A DNA stretch of 64,000 bases from the NCBI GenBank assembly GCA_963755335.1, contig CAVWJW010000008.1, positions 1,240,001 to 1,304,000 on the forward strand, in the 5' to 3' direction. Made by a program: the position numbers and the translations under genes. Shown here piece by piece: positions 22,474 to 32,106 of this stretch. How positions within the stretch are numbered: the stretch's first letter is position 1; each line of letters starts with the position of its first letter. The DNA is from UBA10649 sp963755335. GTDB lineage: Bacteria > Actinomycetota > Actinomycetes > S36-B12. The notes under the pieces are model-generated. The model was given only the letters and a program-made list of their open reading frames with translations, was not told where the DNA came from and ran no database searches.

Positions 22474-22692
22474 TCAGCGCGACGAGACCTCCGGATGGAG
22501 GAGATCGAGCGCGGAACGGACCGTGCTGCTGGCCGCTTCGGGATGGTCGACGCAGTGGCGGGCCAGCTCCTCGATCATCGATGGCGTCCAGAACGACCTC
22601 AAGTGTGCTGCGGTCTGGGCCGCGGCCGCCGACTGGTCGGGCACGCTCACCCCGATCTGGTTCGCCATCTTGACCAGGTGGTCGGCACTCAT
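22474..22692 (-). CDS. fdsD: Formate dehydrogenase delta subunit FdsD
   Basis: A 72-residue protein with the delta-subunit pattern: HLVKMANQIGVSV at the N-terminus and HLRSFWTPSMIEELARH in the middle. FdsD is a small subunit needed for assembly or maturation of the soluble NAD-dependent formate dehydrogenase. Its ATG overlaps the fdsA stop (ATGA) and it is the last gene of the operon. Confidence 0.82.
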   Translation of the reverse strand: MSADHLVKMANQIGVSVPDQSAAAAQTAAHLRSFWTPSMIEELARHCVDHPEAASSTVRSALDLLHPEVSSR

Positions 22693-25472
22693 GCGGTCGG
22701 GCCCGCAGATGCGCGCGGTCGCACCTCGACGGCGGTCACCTTGTACTCCGGGCAGTTGGTGGCCCAGTCCGAGTTGTCGGTGGTGACGACATTTGCGCCG
22801 CTGACCGGGTGGTGGAACGTGGTGTAGACGACACCTGCCGGCACGTCGTCGCTGATCCGGGCCCGCATGGACGTGGCTCCGGCCCGGCTGGAGACCTCGA
22901 CCCAGGTGCCGTCAGCGATCCCGCGCAGCTCGGCATCGGACTCGTGCATGTCCAGGACGTCCTCGGGATGCCAGGTGATGTTCGCCGTTCGCCGCGTCTG
23001 CGCGCCGACGTTGTACTGACTGAGGATGCGCCCGGTCGTCAGCAGCAGCGGGAACTTCCGCGTCGTGCGCTCGTCTGTCGGGACATACGGGGTCGTGACG
23101 AAGTTGCCGAGCCCGCGCACGAAGCGCTCCTCGTGCATGATCGGCGTGCCCAGGGGCGCACCCTCGTTGCAGGGCCACTGCACGCTGCCCACCCGATCGA
23201 GGAGATCGAACGAGACCCCGGCGAACGTCGGAGTCAGCGAGGCGATCTCGTCCATGATCTGCGCAGCCGAGTCGTAGTGCATCGGGTAGCCCATCGCCGT
23301 CGCGAGCGCGCAGGCCACCTCCCACTCGGCCATGCCGCAGCGGCTGGGCATCACGGGACGGACCCTGTTGATGCGGCGCTCGGCATTGGTGAAGGTGCCA
23401 TCCTTCTCGAGGAACGACGTACCGGGCAGGAACACATGGGCGAACGTCGCGGTCTCGTTCAGGAACAGGTCCTGCACGATGACCAGGTCCATCGCCCCCA
23501 GTGCGGCCTTGACGTGCTGGGTGTTGGGGTCGGACTGTGCGATGTCCTCGCCCTGGATGAAGATGGCGCGGAACGAACCGCCGGTCGCGGCGTCGAGCAT
23601 GTTCGGGATGCGCAGCCCAGGTTCCGGTCGGATCGTCGCGCCCCACACGGTCTCGAACTGCTGGCGGACGGTGTCGTCGGACACGTGCCGGTAGCCCGCC
23701 AGCTCGTGGGGGAACGAGCCCATGTCGCAGGAGCCCTGCACGTTGTTCTGGCCGCGCAGCGGGTTGACTCCGACGCCGCGACGGCCGATGTTCCCCGTGG
23801 CCATCGCGAGGTTGGCGATGGCCATGACCATCGTGGAGCCCTGGCTGTGCTCGGTGACGCCGAGCCCGTAGTAGATCGCCGCGTTCCGAGCGGTCGCGTA
23901 GACGCGTGCGGCGTCGCGGATCTGGTCGGCCGGCACGCCGGTCACCTCGGCCAGCGCCTCGGGGCTGTTCTCGTCCAGCCGGATGAACGACTCCCAGGCC
24001 GCGTACGAGGCGGGGTCGCAGCGCTCGGCGATGAAGTCCGTGTCGATGAGCCCCTCGGTGACCACGACGTGGCTGATGGCGTTGATGATCGCGACGTTGG
24101 TTCCCGGCAGAAGCTGGAGATGGCGCCCGGCCTTGACGTGCGGCATCTGGACGAGGTCGATGCGTCGCGGGTCGATGACGATCAGCTCGGCACCCTCGCG
24201 GAGTCGGCGCTTCATGCGCGACGCGAAGACGGGATGGGCGTCTGTCGGGTTGGCGCCGATGACCACGATGACGTCCGACTCGGCGACGGAGGCGAAGTCC
24301 TGCGTCCCCGCTGACGTGCCGAACGTCTGCTTGAGGCCGTAGCCGGTGGGCGAGTGGCAGACCCGGGCGCAGGTGTCGACGTTGTTGTTGCCGAAGGCCG
24401 CTCGGATCATCTTCTGGACGACGAACACCTCCTCGTTGGTGCAGCGGGACGACGTGATCCCGCCGATCGAGTCGACACCGTGAGCAGCCTGCGTCGCGAG
24501 GAGCCGCGACGCGGCGAAGTCGATCGCCTCGTCCCAGGTGGCCTCGCGCCACGGATCCGTCGTGAGTTCGCGCACGAGCGGCGTCGTCACGCGATCGGCA
24601 TGGCTGGCATAGCCCCAGGCGAACCGCCCCTTGACGCAGGAGTGGCCCTGGTTGGCGCCGCCGTTCTTGTCCGGCACCATGCGCACGAGCTCGTTGCCGC
24701 GCAGCTCGGCGATGAACGAGCAGCCGACGCCGCAGTAGGCGCACGTGGTCTTGACGGACCGGGTCGGCGTACCGAGTTCGATGACGGTCTTCTCCTGCAG
24801 CGTCGACGTCGGGCAGGCCTGCACGCAGGCGCCGCAGGAGACGCACTCGCTCTCGAGGAAGGACTCGCCGGCGCTCGCGCTGACCTTGGACCCGAAGCCG
24901 CGCCCGGAGATCGTCAGCGCGAACGTGCCCTGCACCTCGTCACAGGCACGCACGCAGCGGCTGCAGACGATGCACTTGCTGGCGTCGAACGAGAAGTAGG
25001 GGTTGGAGTCGTCCGTGGGCGCGTCGAGATGGCTTTCGCCCTGCATGCCGTAGCGAACGTCGCGCAGTCCGACGACACCGGCCATGTCCTGCAGTTCGCA
25101 GTCGCCGTTGGCCGGGCAGGTGAGGCAGTCGAGCGGGTGGTCGGAGATGTAGAGCTCCATGACGCCGCGGCGGATGCGTGCCACGTGCGGAGTCTGCGTG
25201 TTCACCACCATGCCGTTCTCGCACGGTGTCGTGCAGGACGCAGGCGTGCCGGCGCGGCCCTCGATGTCCACGACGCACAGGCGGCACGAGCCGAAGGCGT
25301 CGAGTCGATCCGTGGCGCACAGCCTGGGGATGGCGACGCCTGCTTCCGCGGCCGCCCGCATGACGGAGGTACCGGCCGGCACAGTGACGGGGGTCCCGTC
25401 GATGAGCACGGTGACATCGACGTCCGCGGTCACCGATGGGGTGCCGTAGTCGATGTCCTTCGCGATCGTCAT
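22689..25472 (-). CDS. fdsA: NAD-dependent formate dehydrogenase alpha subunit FdsA
   Basis: The 927-residue catalytic subunit that oxidises formate to CO2 at a bis-MGD Mo/W centre. The N-terminal NuoG-like part has a [2Fe-2S] motif (GSCRLCVVD), a Cys/His region around YISDHPLDCLTCPANGDCEL, and two [4Fe-4S] ferredoxin motifs (CIVCSRCVRAC and CVSCGACVQACPT). The catalytic part begins at TTCAYCGVGC; the active-site cysteine is in TCARVCHSPTGYG, so this is a Cys rather than a Sec enzyme. C-terminal MGD-binding segments (TTGRILSQYN, VYTTFHHPVSG) are present. It overlaps fdsB and fdsD by 4 bases each. Confidence 0.95.
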   Translation of the reverse strand: MTIAKDIDYGTPSVTADVDVTVLIDGTPVTVPAGTSVMRAAAEAGVAIPRLCATDRLDAFGSCRLCVVDIEGRAGTPASCTTPCENGMVVNTQTPHVARIRRGVMELYISDHPLDCLTCPANGDCELQDMAGVVGLRDVRYGMQGESHLDAPTDDSNPYFSFDASKCIVCSRCVRACDEVQGTFALTISGRGFGSKVSASAGESFLESECVSCGACVQACPTSTLQEKTVIELGTPTRSVKTTCAYCGVGCSFIAELRGNELVRMVPDKNGGANQGHSCVKGRFAWGYASHADRVTTPLVRELTTDPWREATWDEAIDFAASRLLATQAAHGVDSIGGITSSRCTNEEVFVVQKMIRAAFGNNNVDTCARVCHSPTGYGLKQTFGTSAGTQDFASVAESDVIVVIGANPTDAHPVFASRMKRRLREGAELIVIDPRRIDLVQMPHVKAGRHLQLLPGTNVAIINAISHVVVTEGLIDTDFIAERCDPASYAAWESFIRLDENSPEALAEVTGVPADQIRDAARVYATARNAAIYYGLGVTEHSQGSTMVMAIANLAMATGNIGRRGVGVNPLRGQNNVQGSCDMGSFPHELAGYRHVSDDTVRQQFETVWGATIRPEPGLRIPNMLDAATGGSFRAIFIQGEDIAQSDPNTQHVKAALGAMDLVIVQDLFLNETATFAHVFLPGTSFLEKDGTFTNAERRINRVRPVMPSRCGMAEWEVACALATAMGYPMHYDSAAQIMDEIASLTPTFAGVSFDLLDRVGSVQWPCNEGAPLGTPIMHEERFVRGLGNFVTTPYVPTDERTTRKFPLLLTTGRILSQYNVGAQTRRTANITWHPEDVLDMHESDAELRGIADGTWVEVSSRAGATSMRARISDDVPAGVVYTTFHHPVSGANVVTTDNSDWATNCPEYKVTAVEVRPRASAGPTA

Positions 25473-26992
25473 GGACGCTCCCGCGTGAAGTCCTCGGCGA
25501 AGCCGTGCAGGGCGCTCAGCACCGGCAGCGGCGTGAGGCCCCCCATCGCACATAGTGAACCGTCCCGCATGACTTCGCAAAGGTCCTCGAGCAGGGCCGT
25601 GTTGCCGAGGGGGTCCTCGCCGTCGACGATTCGATCGATCACCTCGACGCCCCGGACCGAGCCGATGCGGCACGGGGTGCACTTGCCGCAGGACTCCTCG
25701 GCGCAGAATTCCATCGCGAAGCGCGCCTGCTGCGCCATGTCCACCGTGTCGTCGAAGACCACGACACCGCCATGCCCAAGCATTCCGCCAGCCGCCAGCA
25801 GGGACTCATAGTCCATCGACACGGACATGGCCTCGGGCCGCAGGTAGGCACCCAGTGGCCCGCCGACCTGGATGGCGCGCACCGCCCGCCCTGAGCGAGT
25901 CCCGCCTCCATAGGCGTTGACGAGTTCGTCCAGCGTGACACCGAAGGGCACCTCGACGATCCCGCCCTGCCTGATGTTGCCCGCCAGCTGGAAGACCTGC
26001 GTGCCGAGGGAGCGACCGGTCCCGATGGCGGCGTAGGCGGCGGAACCCTGCGCGGCGATGAACGGGATGGCGGCCATGGTCAGGACGTTGCTGATCAGCG
26101 TCGGCCTGCCGAACAGGCCGGCGACCGCTGGGATCGGCGGCTTGGCGCGGACGACGCCGCGCTTTCCCTCCAGGCTCTCGAGCATCGCGGTCTCCTCGCC
26201 GCACACGTAGGAGCCCGCGCCGACGCGGATCTCGACGTCGAACGCGGCACCTGTGCCGAGCACGTCCGGGCCAAGCCAGCCGCGAGCCCGCGCCATCTCG
26301 AGGGCTCGCGCCATCGTGTGAACGGCGGCGGGGTACTCGCTGCGGATGTAGACGAAGCCCTGCGTGGCTCCGACGCTGAGGCCGGCGATCGCCATGCCCT
26401 CGAGGAGGGTGAAGGGGTCGCCCTCCATGAGCATGCGGTCGGCGAACGTCCCGCTGTCGCCCTCGTCGGCGTTGACGACCACGTACTTCTGCTGATCTGT
26501 CTGCGCCGCAACGGTCCGCCACTTGATGCCGGCGGGGAAGCCGGCACCGCCGCGGCCCCTCAGCCCCGAAGCCAGCACGTCTTCGACCATCTGCTCCGCC
26601 CCGCGCTTCCCGAAGGCGGTCAGGCCGGCGAGGCCGCCGTGGGCGACGAAGTCGTCGGGATCGAGGGGATCGATGACGCCGACCCGTGCGAACGTCAGTC
26701 GAGTCTGGCCGGCCAGCCACGGAAGGTGCTCGACCAGGCCGAGTCGCGTTGGGTGGGCGCCGTCCCCGGCCAGTGCAGCGGCGACGGTGGCCAGGTCGAC
26801 AAGGGTCACCGGGCCGTAGCCCACGCGCCCCTGGGCGGTGTCGACCTCGACCAGTGGTTCGAGCCACAGCAGGCCTCGCGAGCCGGTGCGCACGATGGTG
26901 GCGTCTGGCAGGAGGTGGGCGAGCCCCTCGGCGATCGCGTCAGCGCCGACCGAGCGCGCGGCGCTGTCCGCCGGAACGAGGATCCTCATCAC
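25469..26992 (-). CDS. fdsB: Formate dehydrogenase beta subunit FdsB
   Basis: A 507-residue NuoF-like subunit that passes electrons to NAD. After an N-terminal thioredoxin-like [2Fe-2S]-type domain come the glycine-rich NADH/FMN loops GLRGRGGAGFPAG and NADEGDSGTFADR, VGAGSYVCGEETAM, and the [4Fe-4S] motif ESCGKCTPCRIG. GTG at 26992 overlaps the fdsG stop; an ATG follows directly and could also be the start. Confidence 0.95.
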   Translation of the reverse strand: MMRILVPADSAARSVGADAIAEGLAHLLPDATIVRTGSRGLLWLEPLVEVDTAQGRVGYGPVTLVDLATVAAALAGDGAHPTRLGLVEHLPWLAGQTRLTFARVGVIDPLDPDDFVAHGGLAGLTAFGKRGAEQMVEDVLASGLRGRGGAGFPAGIKWRTVAAQTDQQKYVVVNADEGDSGTFADRMLMEGDPFTLLEGMAIAGLSVGATQGFVYIRSEYPAAVHTMARALEMARARGWLGPDVLGTGAAFDVEIRVGAGSYVCGEETAMLESLEGKRGVVRAKPPIPAVAGLFGRPTLISNVLTMAAIPFIAAQGSAAYAAIGTGRSLGTQVFQLAGNIRQGGIVEVPFGVTLDELVNAYGGGTRSGRAVRAIQVGGPLGAYLRPEAMSVSMDYESLLAAGGMLGHGGVVVFDDTVDMAQQARFAMEFCAEESCGKCTPCRIGSVRGVEVIDRIVDGEDPLGNTALLEDLCEVMRDGSLCAMGGLTPLPVLSALHGFAEDFTRERP

Positions 26993-27429
26993 GCATCCAC
27001 CGCCGCGATCGCCGCCTCGACCGACTCCGGCGTCGCCCGGCCTTGGAGCGTCCCGTTGACCGTTGCCGAGGGGCCGAGCGCACAGTTGCCCAGGCAGTAG
27101 ACGCGCTGGACGTCACAGTCCTGCGACATCGCCGCCTCCGCTGCCGAGAGCAGGGCGCGGGCGCCGACCGACTGGCAGGCCTCGCCCATGCACACCCGTA
27201 CCTCGATCGCCGCAGGCGGCGTGGAGCGCAGGTCGCGGTAGAAGGTCAGCACCCCGTAGACGTCGGCCCGGCTGACGTTGAAGGTCCCGGCGATCAGGGG
27301 AACCGCCTCGTCGGGCACGTATCCGAACCTGGCCTGTACCGCCTGCAGGGCCCTCAGGACCGGGCCGGAGCCGTCCACCGAGGACAGCACCAGGCGGGCC
27401 TCGTCCGCCGACCACAGGACGGCCGTCAT
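26989..27429 (-). CDS. fdsG: Formate dehydrogenase gamma subunit FdsG
   Basis: A 146-residue NuoE-like [2Fe-2S] protein. The region FGYVPDEAVPLIAGTFNVSR and the cluster cysteines in VRVCMGEACQSVG and VYCLGNCALGP match the family. It forms the electron path with FdsB. The ATG overlaps the fdhD stop, keeping the operon continuously coupled. Confidence 0.93.
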   Translation of the reverse strand: MTAVLWSADEARLVLSSVDGSGPVLRALQAVQARFGYVPDEAVPLIAGTFNVSRADVYGVLTFYRDLRSTPPAAIEVRVCMGEACQSVGARALLSAAEAAMSQDCDVQRVYCLGNCALGPSATVNGTLQGRATPESVEAAIAAVDA

Positions 27430-28241
27430 GCCGAGCCACCCGTCGGCACCGACGCGGCGCCCGCGTACACGTTGAGCCGGTCGGTGCGGGCGAAGCCGAT
27501 GAGCACGAGGTCGTGCTCGCGGGCCAGGTCGACCGCCAGGGTCGTCGGTCCGGATATCGCAGCGACGGCTGCCACGCCGGCGGTCAGGGCCTTGTGCACG
27601 ATCTCGTACGACACTCGGCCGCTGACGAGCAGGACGTGATCGGTCAGGGGGAGCAGATCGTCGAGCAGGGCCCGCCCGACCGCCTTGTCGACGGCGTTGT
27701 GCCGCCCGACGTCCTCGCGCACCCATCGCAGGTCCCCAGCGGGGTCCACCAGGGCGGCGGCGTGCAGTGCTCCCGTCTGGTCGAACATCCGCTGCTGCGA
27801 GCGCATGCGGTCGAGCAGGGGCACGACCGAGTCAGGGCGCAACGTCCAGCCGGGGGAGTGCAGCGGGCCGTCGGGCGGCCTGATCGCGGCCAGCATGTCG
27901 GCACTGCACACCCCGCATGCGCTGCTCGTGACGAAGGCACGAGGGCGGGGCGGCTCGACTGCCGACGCAAGGCTGACGCGGACGGTGTCGATGTCCTCAT
28001 CGTCTTGCGACGCGAAGGCACCCATGGTGATGATGTCCGCGCTGCGGCGCACGCCCGATTCGTTGACCAGCCAGCCGGCGGCGAGGTCGAGGTCATGGCC
28101 GGGGGTGCGCATGGTCGTCATGAGCACCTCGCCGTCGAGGACGAGGGTCAGCGGCGACTCGACCGCCACCGCATCCGCGCGCGCGTCGCCGACACCGTCG
28201 AGGTACCGGACGATCTGGCGCCGGTCCGTGGTCACGCCCAT
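27426..28241 (-). CDS. fdhD: Formate dehydrogenase accessory sulfurtransferase FdhD
   Basis: A 271-residue protein that transfers sulfur to the molybdenum cofactor of formate dehydrogenase. The essential cysteine motif is SSACGVCS, and the conserved segments ALVDPAGDLRWVREDVGRHN and VSGRVSYEIVHKAL are intact. It is called FdsC in other operons. It lies 34 bases downstream of the fhs stop and overlaps fdsG by 4 bases, placing the maturation factor ahead of the subunits it serves. Confidence 0.95.
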   Translation of the reverse strand: MGVTTDRRQIVRYLDGVGDARADAVAVESPLTLVLDGEVLMTTMRTPGHDLDLAAGWLVNESGVRRSADIITMGAFASQDDEDIDTVRVSLASAVEPPRPRAFVTSSACGVCSADMLAAIRPPDGPLHSPGWTLRPDSVVPLLDRMRSQQRMFDQTGALHAAALVDPAGDLRWVREDVGRHNAVDKAVGRALLDDLLPLTDHVLLVSGRVSYEIVHKALTAGVAAVAAISGPTTLAVDLAREHDLVLIGFARTDRLNVYAGAASVPTGGSA

Positions 28242-28275
28242 ACGGGTCCCTTCGGCTCATGCCCGGCGTGCTCCA

Positions 28276-29942
28276 TCAGAACAGGCCCACGACCTGTCCG
28301 TCAACGAGGTCGATCCGTTCGCTCGACGGAACCTTGGGCAGCCCCGGCATCGTCATGATGTCGCCGCACACCATGACGATGAACTCGGCGCCGGCGGCCA
28401 GCCGCACCTCGCGGATGTTGACGCTGTGTCCCTTCGGGGCGCCTCGCAGTCCGGGATCGGTCGAGAAGGAGTACTGGGTCTTGGCGACGCAGACCGGGAA
28501 GTGCCCGTAGCCCTGCGCCTCGAGCTCTCGGATCTGAGCGCGGATCTTCGCATCGGCGGTGACCTCGCTGGCGCCGTACACACGGGTCGCGATCGCGCTG
28601 ATCTTGTCCCACAGCGAGGCGTCGTCCTCGTAGACGAAGGTCATCGCGCGGGGTGCTCGCACAGTTCGACGACCTTGTGCGCGAGGTCCTCCGCGCCCTT
28701 GCCCCCGTCGGCCCAGTGCGACGCGAGCACGACGTCCACCCCCAGGGCGTTCACCCGCGCCGCGAGCAGGTCGAGCTCAGCGGGGGTGTCGCTGTCGAAC
28801 CGGTTGATGGACACCACGCAGGGCAGCCCGAAGACGTCTCGCACGTTGGCGATGTGCCGCTCGAGGTTGACCATCCCCTTGGTCAGTGCCGCAATGTCCT
28901 CGGTGGTGATCGACGCGAGGTCCTGCCCGCCGTGGTACTTCAGGGCACGGACGGTCGCGACGATCACGACCGCCGACGGTCGCAGCCCCGACTTGCGGCA
29001 CTTGATGTCGATGAACTTCTCCGCGCCAAGGTCCGCGCCGAAGCCGGCCTCGGTGACGACGTAGTCGGCGAGCTTCATCGCCGACGTCGTCGCGATCACC
29101 GAGTTGCAGCCGTGGGCGATGTTGGCGAAGGGGCCGCCGTGGACGAAGGCCGGCGTGTGCTCGAGCGTCTGCACGAGGTTCGGGGCCAGCGCATCCTTGA
29201 GCAGGACGGTCATGGCGCCATTGGCATGCAGGTCCCGGGCCCGCACGGGCTCGCGATCGCGCGTGTAGGCCACGACGATGTTGCCGAGACGCTCCTTGAG
29301 GTCGGCCAGCGAGGTTGCCAGGCAGAAGATGGCCATGATCTCCGACGCCACCACGATGTCGAAGCCGTCCTCGCGCGGGTAGCCGTTGCCGGGACCCCCG
29401 AGCGCGACGGTGATGTCTCGCAGCGCCCGGTCGTTCATGTCGACGACCCGCTTCCAGGTCACGCGGCGCACGTCGATGCCCAGGGCATTGCCGTGGTGGA
29501 CGTGGTTGTCGATGAGCGCCGCGAGCAGGTTGTTGGCCAGGCCGATCGCGCTGAAGTCGCCGGTGAAGTGCAGGTTGATGTCCTCCATCGGCACGACCTG
29601 GGCGTAGCCGCCGCCAGCCGCACCGCCCTTCATGCCGAACACCGGACCGAGCGAGGGCTCGCGCAGGCAGATCATCGTGCGCTTGCCGATGGCGGACAGC
29701 CCATCGCCCAGGCCGACGCTCGTCGTGGTCTTGCCCTCGCCCGCCGGAGTGGGGCTGATGGCCGTGACGAGGATCAGTCTCGAGTCCGGCTTGTCAGGGA
29801 GCGTCGCGAGGAAGTCGAGCGCGATCTTCGCCTTGAAGTGGCCGTACTGCTCGACGGAGGACTCCGGGATGCCGAGACGATCCGCCACGCTGCCGATGGG
29901 GTCCATCGCTGCGGCCTGCGCGATCTCGATGTCAGTGGGCAC
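28276..29942 (-). CDS. fhs: Formate-tetrahydrofolate ligase (frameshifted)
   Basis: About 555 residues; joins formate to tetrahydrofolate with ATP to give 10-formyl-THF. It begins VPTDIEIAQAAAMDPIGS and has the P-loop TPAGEGKTTTSVGLGDGL, LREPSLGPVFGMKGGAAGGG and the C-terminal YGHFPVCVAKTQYSFS. The last 125 residues are in another frame. Restoring one base in the run of four G at 28650-28653 (plus strand) gives CEHPRAMTFVYED, so a homopolymer deletion is likely. The GTG at 29942 matches the usual N-terminus; an ATG at 29975 would add eleven residues. It is the first gene of the leftward formate operon. Confidence 0.92.
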
Positions 29943-30016
29943 CCGCGAGATATACCAGTCCCTGAGCACGAACATGCGTCCTTCGCGGGTTATGGTCGAG
30001 GGCGGAACATTCGGGG

Positions 30017-31540
30017 GTGAGCATGCGCGCGTCGGCGGTCGATCGCGTCCTCGTCTTCGGGTTCATCGTCGTCCTCGCGGTGATCAAGACCGGGACGGTC
30101 CTCGAGACGGACGTCTTCTGGCAGGTTCGCGAAGGCCAGGAGCTGCTGTCCGGTGCGGCGCTCGAGCGTGCCGACACGTGGAGCTGGGCTCCCATCCCGG
30201 GCGTCTTCGTGCCGAACTCGCCGGCCTGGGCGTGGATCGTCGGCGGCGCCTGGCAGTTGGCGGGCTCGTGGGGACTGTGGATCGTCACCTCGCTGTACGT
30301 GTCGGCCTGCCTCGTACTAGCCGTCCTCGTCGCGCGCTGGCTGGGTGCGCGGTGGATCCCGCTGACGGTGGCGTTCCTTGCCACGGCCGTGTGCTCGATG
30401 CCGCTGGTCTCGGCGCGGTCGTCCATCGGCTCGGTGGCCCTCCTCATGCTGGCCACCTGGTTCGGGGTCTGGTTCGGGTCCGGGGCGCCTGCACGCCCTG
30501 TCGTGCGCGACGGCTTGATCCTGCTCGGCGTCGGTTTCGCCCTCTCGTTCGCCGGCAACTGGTGGCACGCGTCGTGGGCGTCCCTGGCCGCCGTCACGGC
30601 TCTCGCGTGGGCGCTCGCCTGGCTGCTGCTGCCAGGGATCGGGATCCGACGGGGCCTGGCCTACCTCGTCACGGGGACCGTGGGGCTGGCGGTGGGCGAG
30701 GTCCTCGGTCCGCTGGGTGTCACCGGTTGGGCCCGCTCGAGCGACGTGCTGGCCATCTGCCGGGGGCTCGTGACCGAGTGGTCCGGACCCTTCGTCCCCG
30801 GCCATGTGTTCTGGTACGGCATCCCCGTCGTCCTCCTGCTGGCCGGGACGGTGCTCGTGCTGGGGTGGATGGCCCGCCGCTGGTGGCGGCAGAAGCACCT
30901 GAACCCCCGCGACACGCTGACCGTGCTTCTCACGGGTCAGGCCTTCGCCTTCGCCCTCGCCGGACTGATCGCCATCCGCTTCATCTGGTTCGCCGCCTTC
31001 CTGTTCATGCCGGTCGTGGCCCGCGCCCTCACTCGGGGAATGGGCACCGCGACGGAGGCCCCGGCAGGGACGAGTCGCCTTCGCGGAGCCGTCCGCGAGC
31101 GCACGAGCGATGGCTACTGGCGAGTCATCCTGGGACTCCTCCTGGTCGTACTCGTCCCTGTCGGCGTCTACAAGGCCCTGCCGCACGCCTACCCGACCAC
31201 CGACCAGGCGATCGAGGCCCTCCCGCGCGACTGCCACCTGTTCAGCACCGACGCGGACGCGAACGCTGTCCTGCTGCTGCGTCCGGACGTGAAGGTCTGG
31301 ATCGACGGCCGCACCGACATGTGGGGCCGGCCGCGCCTGGTCGAGGCGCTGGACCGGTTCGCCGGGCGAGGCACGCCGGACCTCGTCCCGGAGGGCACGA
31401 CCTGCATCCTCCTGCCTGCGTCCGGCTCCGGTGACACGGCCGAGACCGATGGCCTGGTCGCGGGCCTCGAGAAGAGCCCTGACTGGACGGTGGCGTCTCG
31501 GGCCGGGGCTTCGGTCGTCTGGGTCCCGGCCGCACGATGA
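30017..31540 (+). CDS. Polytopic membrane protein, possible GT-C type glycosyltransferase
   Basis: A 507-residue protein with about ten membrane segments and a C-terminal extracytoplasmic domain (ALPRDCHLFSTDADANAVLL, DVKVWIDGRTDMWG). The first periplasmic loop, TDVFWQVREGQELLSGAALE, has an acidic residue followed by W/Q as seen in GT-C enzymes and related unknown proteins. I cannot name a family with certainty. GTG at 30017 or ATG at 30023 may be the start. It is divergent from fhs and overlaps the GNAT gene by 4 bases. Confidence 0.6.
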   Translation: MSMRASAVDRVLVFGFIVVLAVIKTGTVLETDVFWQVREGQELLSGAALERADTWSWAPIPGVFVPNSPAWAWIVGGAWQLAGSWGLWIVTSLYVSACLVLAVLVARWLGARWIPLTVAFLATAVCSMPLVSARSSIGSVALLMLATWFGVWFGSGAPARPVVRDGLILLGVGFALSFAGNWWHASWASLAAVTALAWALAWLLLPGIGIRRGLAYLVTGTVGLAVGEVLGPLGVTGWARSSDVLAICRGLVTEWSGPFVPGHVFWYGIPVVLLLAGTVLVLGWMARRWWRQKHLNPRDTLTVLLTGQAFAFALAGLIAIRFIWFAAFLFMPVVARALTRGMGTATEAPAGTSRLRGAVRERTSDGYWRVILGLLLVVLVPVGVYKALPHAYPTTDQAIEALPRDCHLFSTDADANAVLLLRPDVKVWIDGRTDMWGRPRLVEALDRFAGRGTPDLVPEGTTCILLPASGSGDTAETDGLVAGLEKSPDWTVASRAGASVVWVPAAR

Positions 31541-32091
31541 CCGGCATGGACGTTGGTGGCGGTCCCAGCGGACGCGGCTGGGATGTCGTTCGGCCTGCCG
31601 TGCCCGCCGATGCGGATGGGATCGCCACGATGCACCTGCGGTCCTGGCAGGTGGCCTACCGCGGACTCATCGCCGATGCCTTCCTCGACGGGCTCGACGT
31701 GGCTGAACGCCGGGAGCGGTGGCAGCGCATCCTGGCCGAGGCACCGGCTCGTCAGCAGGACGTCATCGTGGCCACGGCAGGCTCCACCATCGTGGGGTTC
31801 GCCACAGGCGGGCCGTGTCGTGATGACGGCGATCCGGCCGGTGCGGAGCTCTATGCCATCTACGCCGATCCCGACTGGTTTGGACGCGGCGTCGGGGCAG
31901 CACTGATGATGCGGATCCTCGAGCTGCTGCACGCCGCGACGACGGTCGTATCGCTGTGGGTGATTCGCGACAACCACCGCGCACGCGTGTTCTATGCCGG
32001 GTTCGGCTTCGACGAGGACGGTGCCACCCGCAGCGAGGTCATCGGCGGCGGCGAAGTCCACGAGGTGCGGCTCGTCCGCCCAGCAGGCTGA
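31537..32091 (+). CDS. GNAT family N-acetyltransferase
   Basis: A 184-residue GNAT protein: RPAVPADADGIATMHLRSWQ (first helices), ELYAIYADPDWFGRGVGAAL as the acetyl-CoA loop, and LWVIRDNHRARVFYAGFGF as the final strand-helix. The acceptor is unknown. Its ATG overlaps the preceding membrane-protein stop. Confidence 0.88.
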   Translation: MTGMDVGGGPSGRGWDVVRPAVPADADGIATMHLRSWQVAYRGLIADAFLDGLDVAERRERWQRILAEAPARQQDVIVATAGSTIVGFATGGPCRDDGDPAGAELYAIYADPDWFGRGVGAALMMRILELLHAATTVVSLWVIRDNHRARVFYAGFGFDEDGATRSEVIGGGEVHEVRLVRPAG

Positions 32092-32106
32092 TGGGCGGTC
32101 CGTGAG

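Noticed and set aside
22809..24314. Open frame of about 500 codons opposite fdsA
   Set aside because: Composition is that of an antisense shadow, and fdsA on the other strand has complete cofactor motifs.
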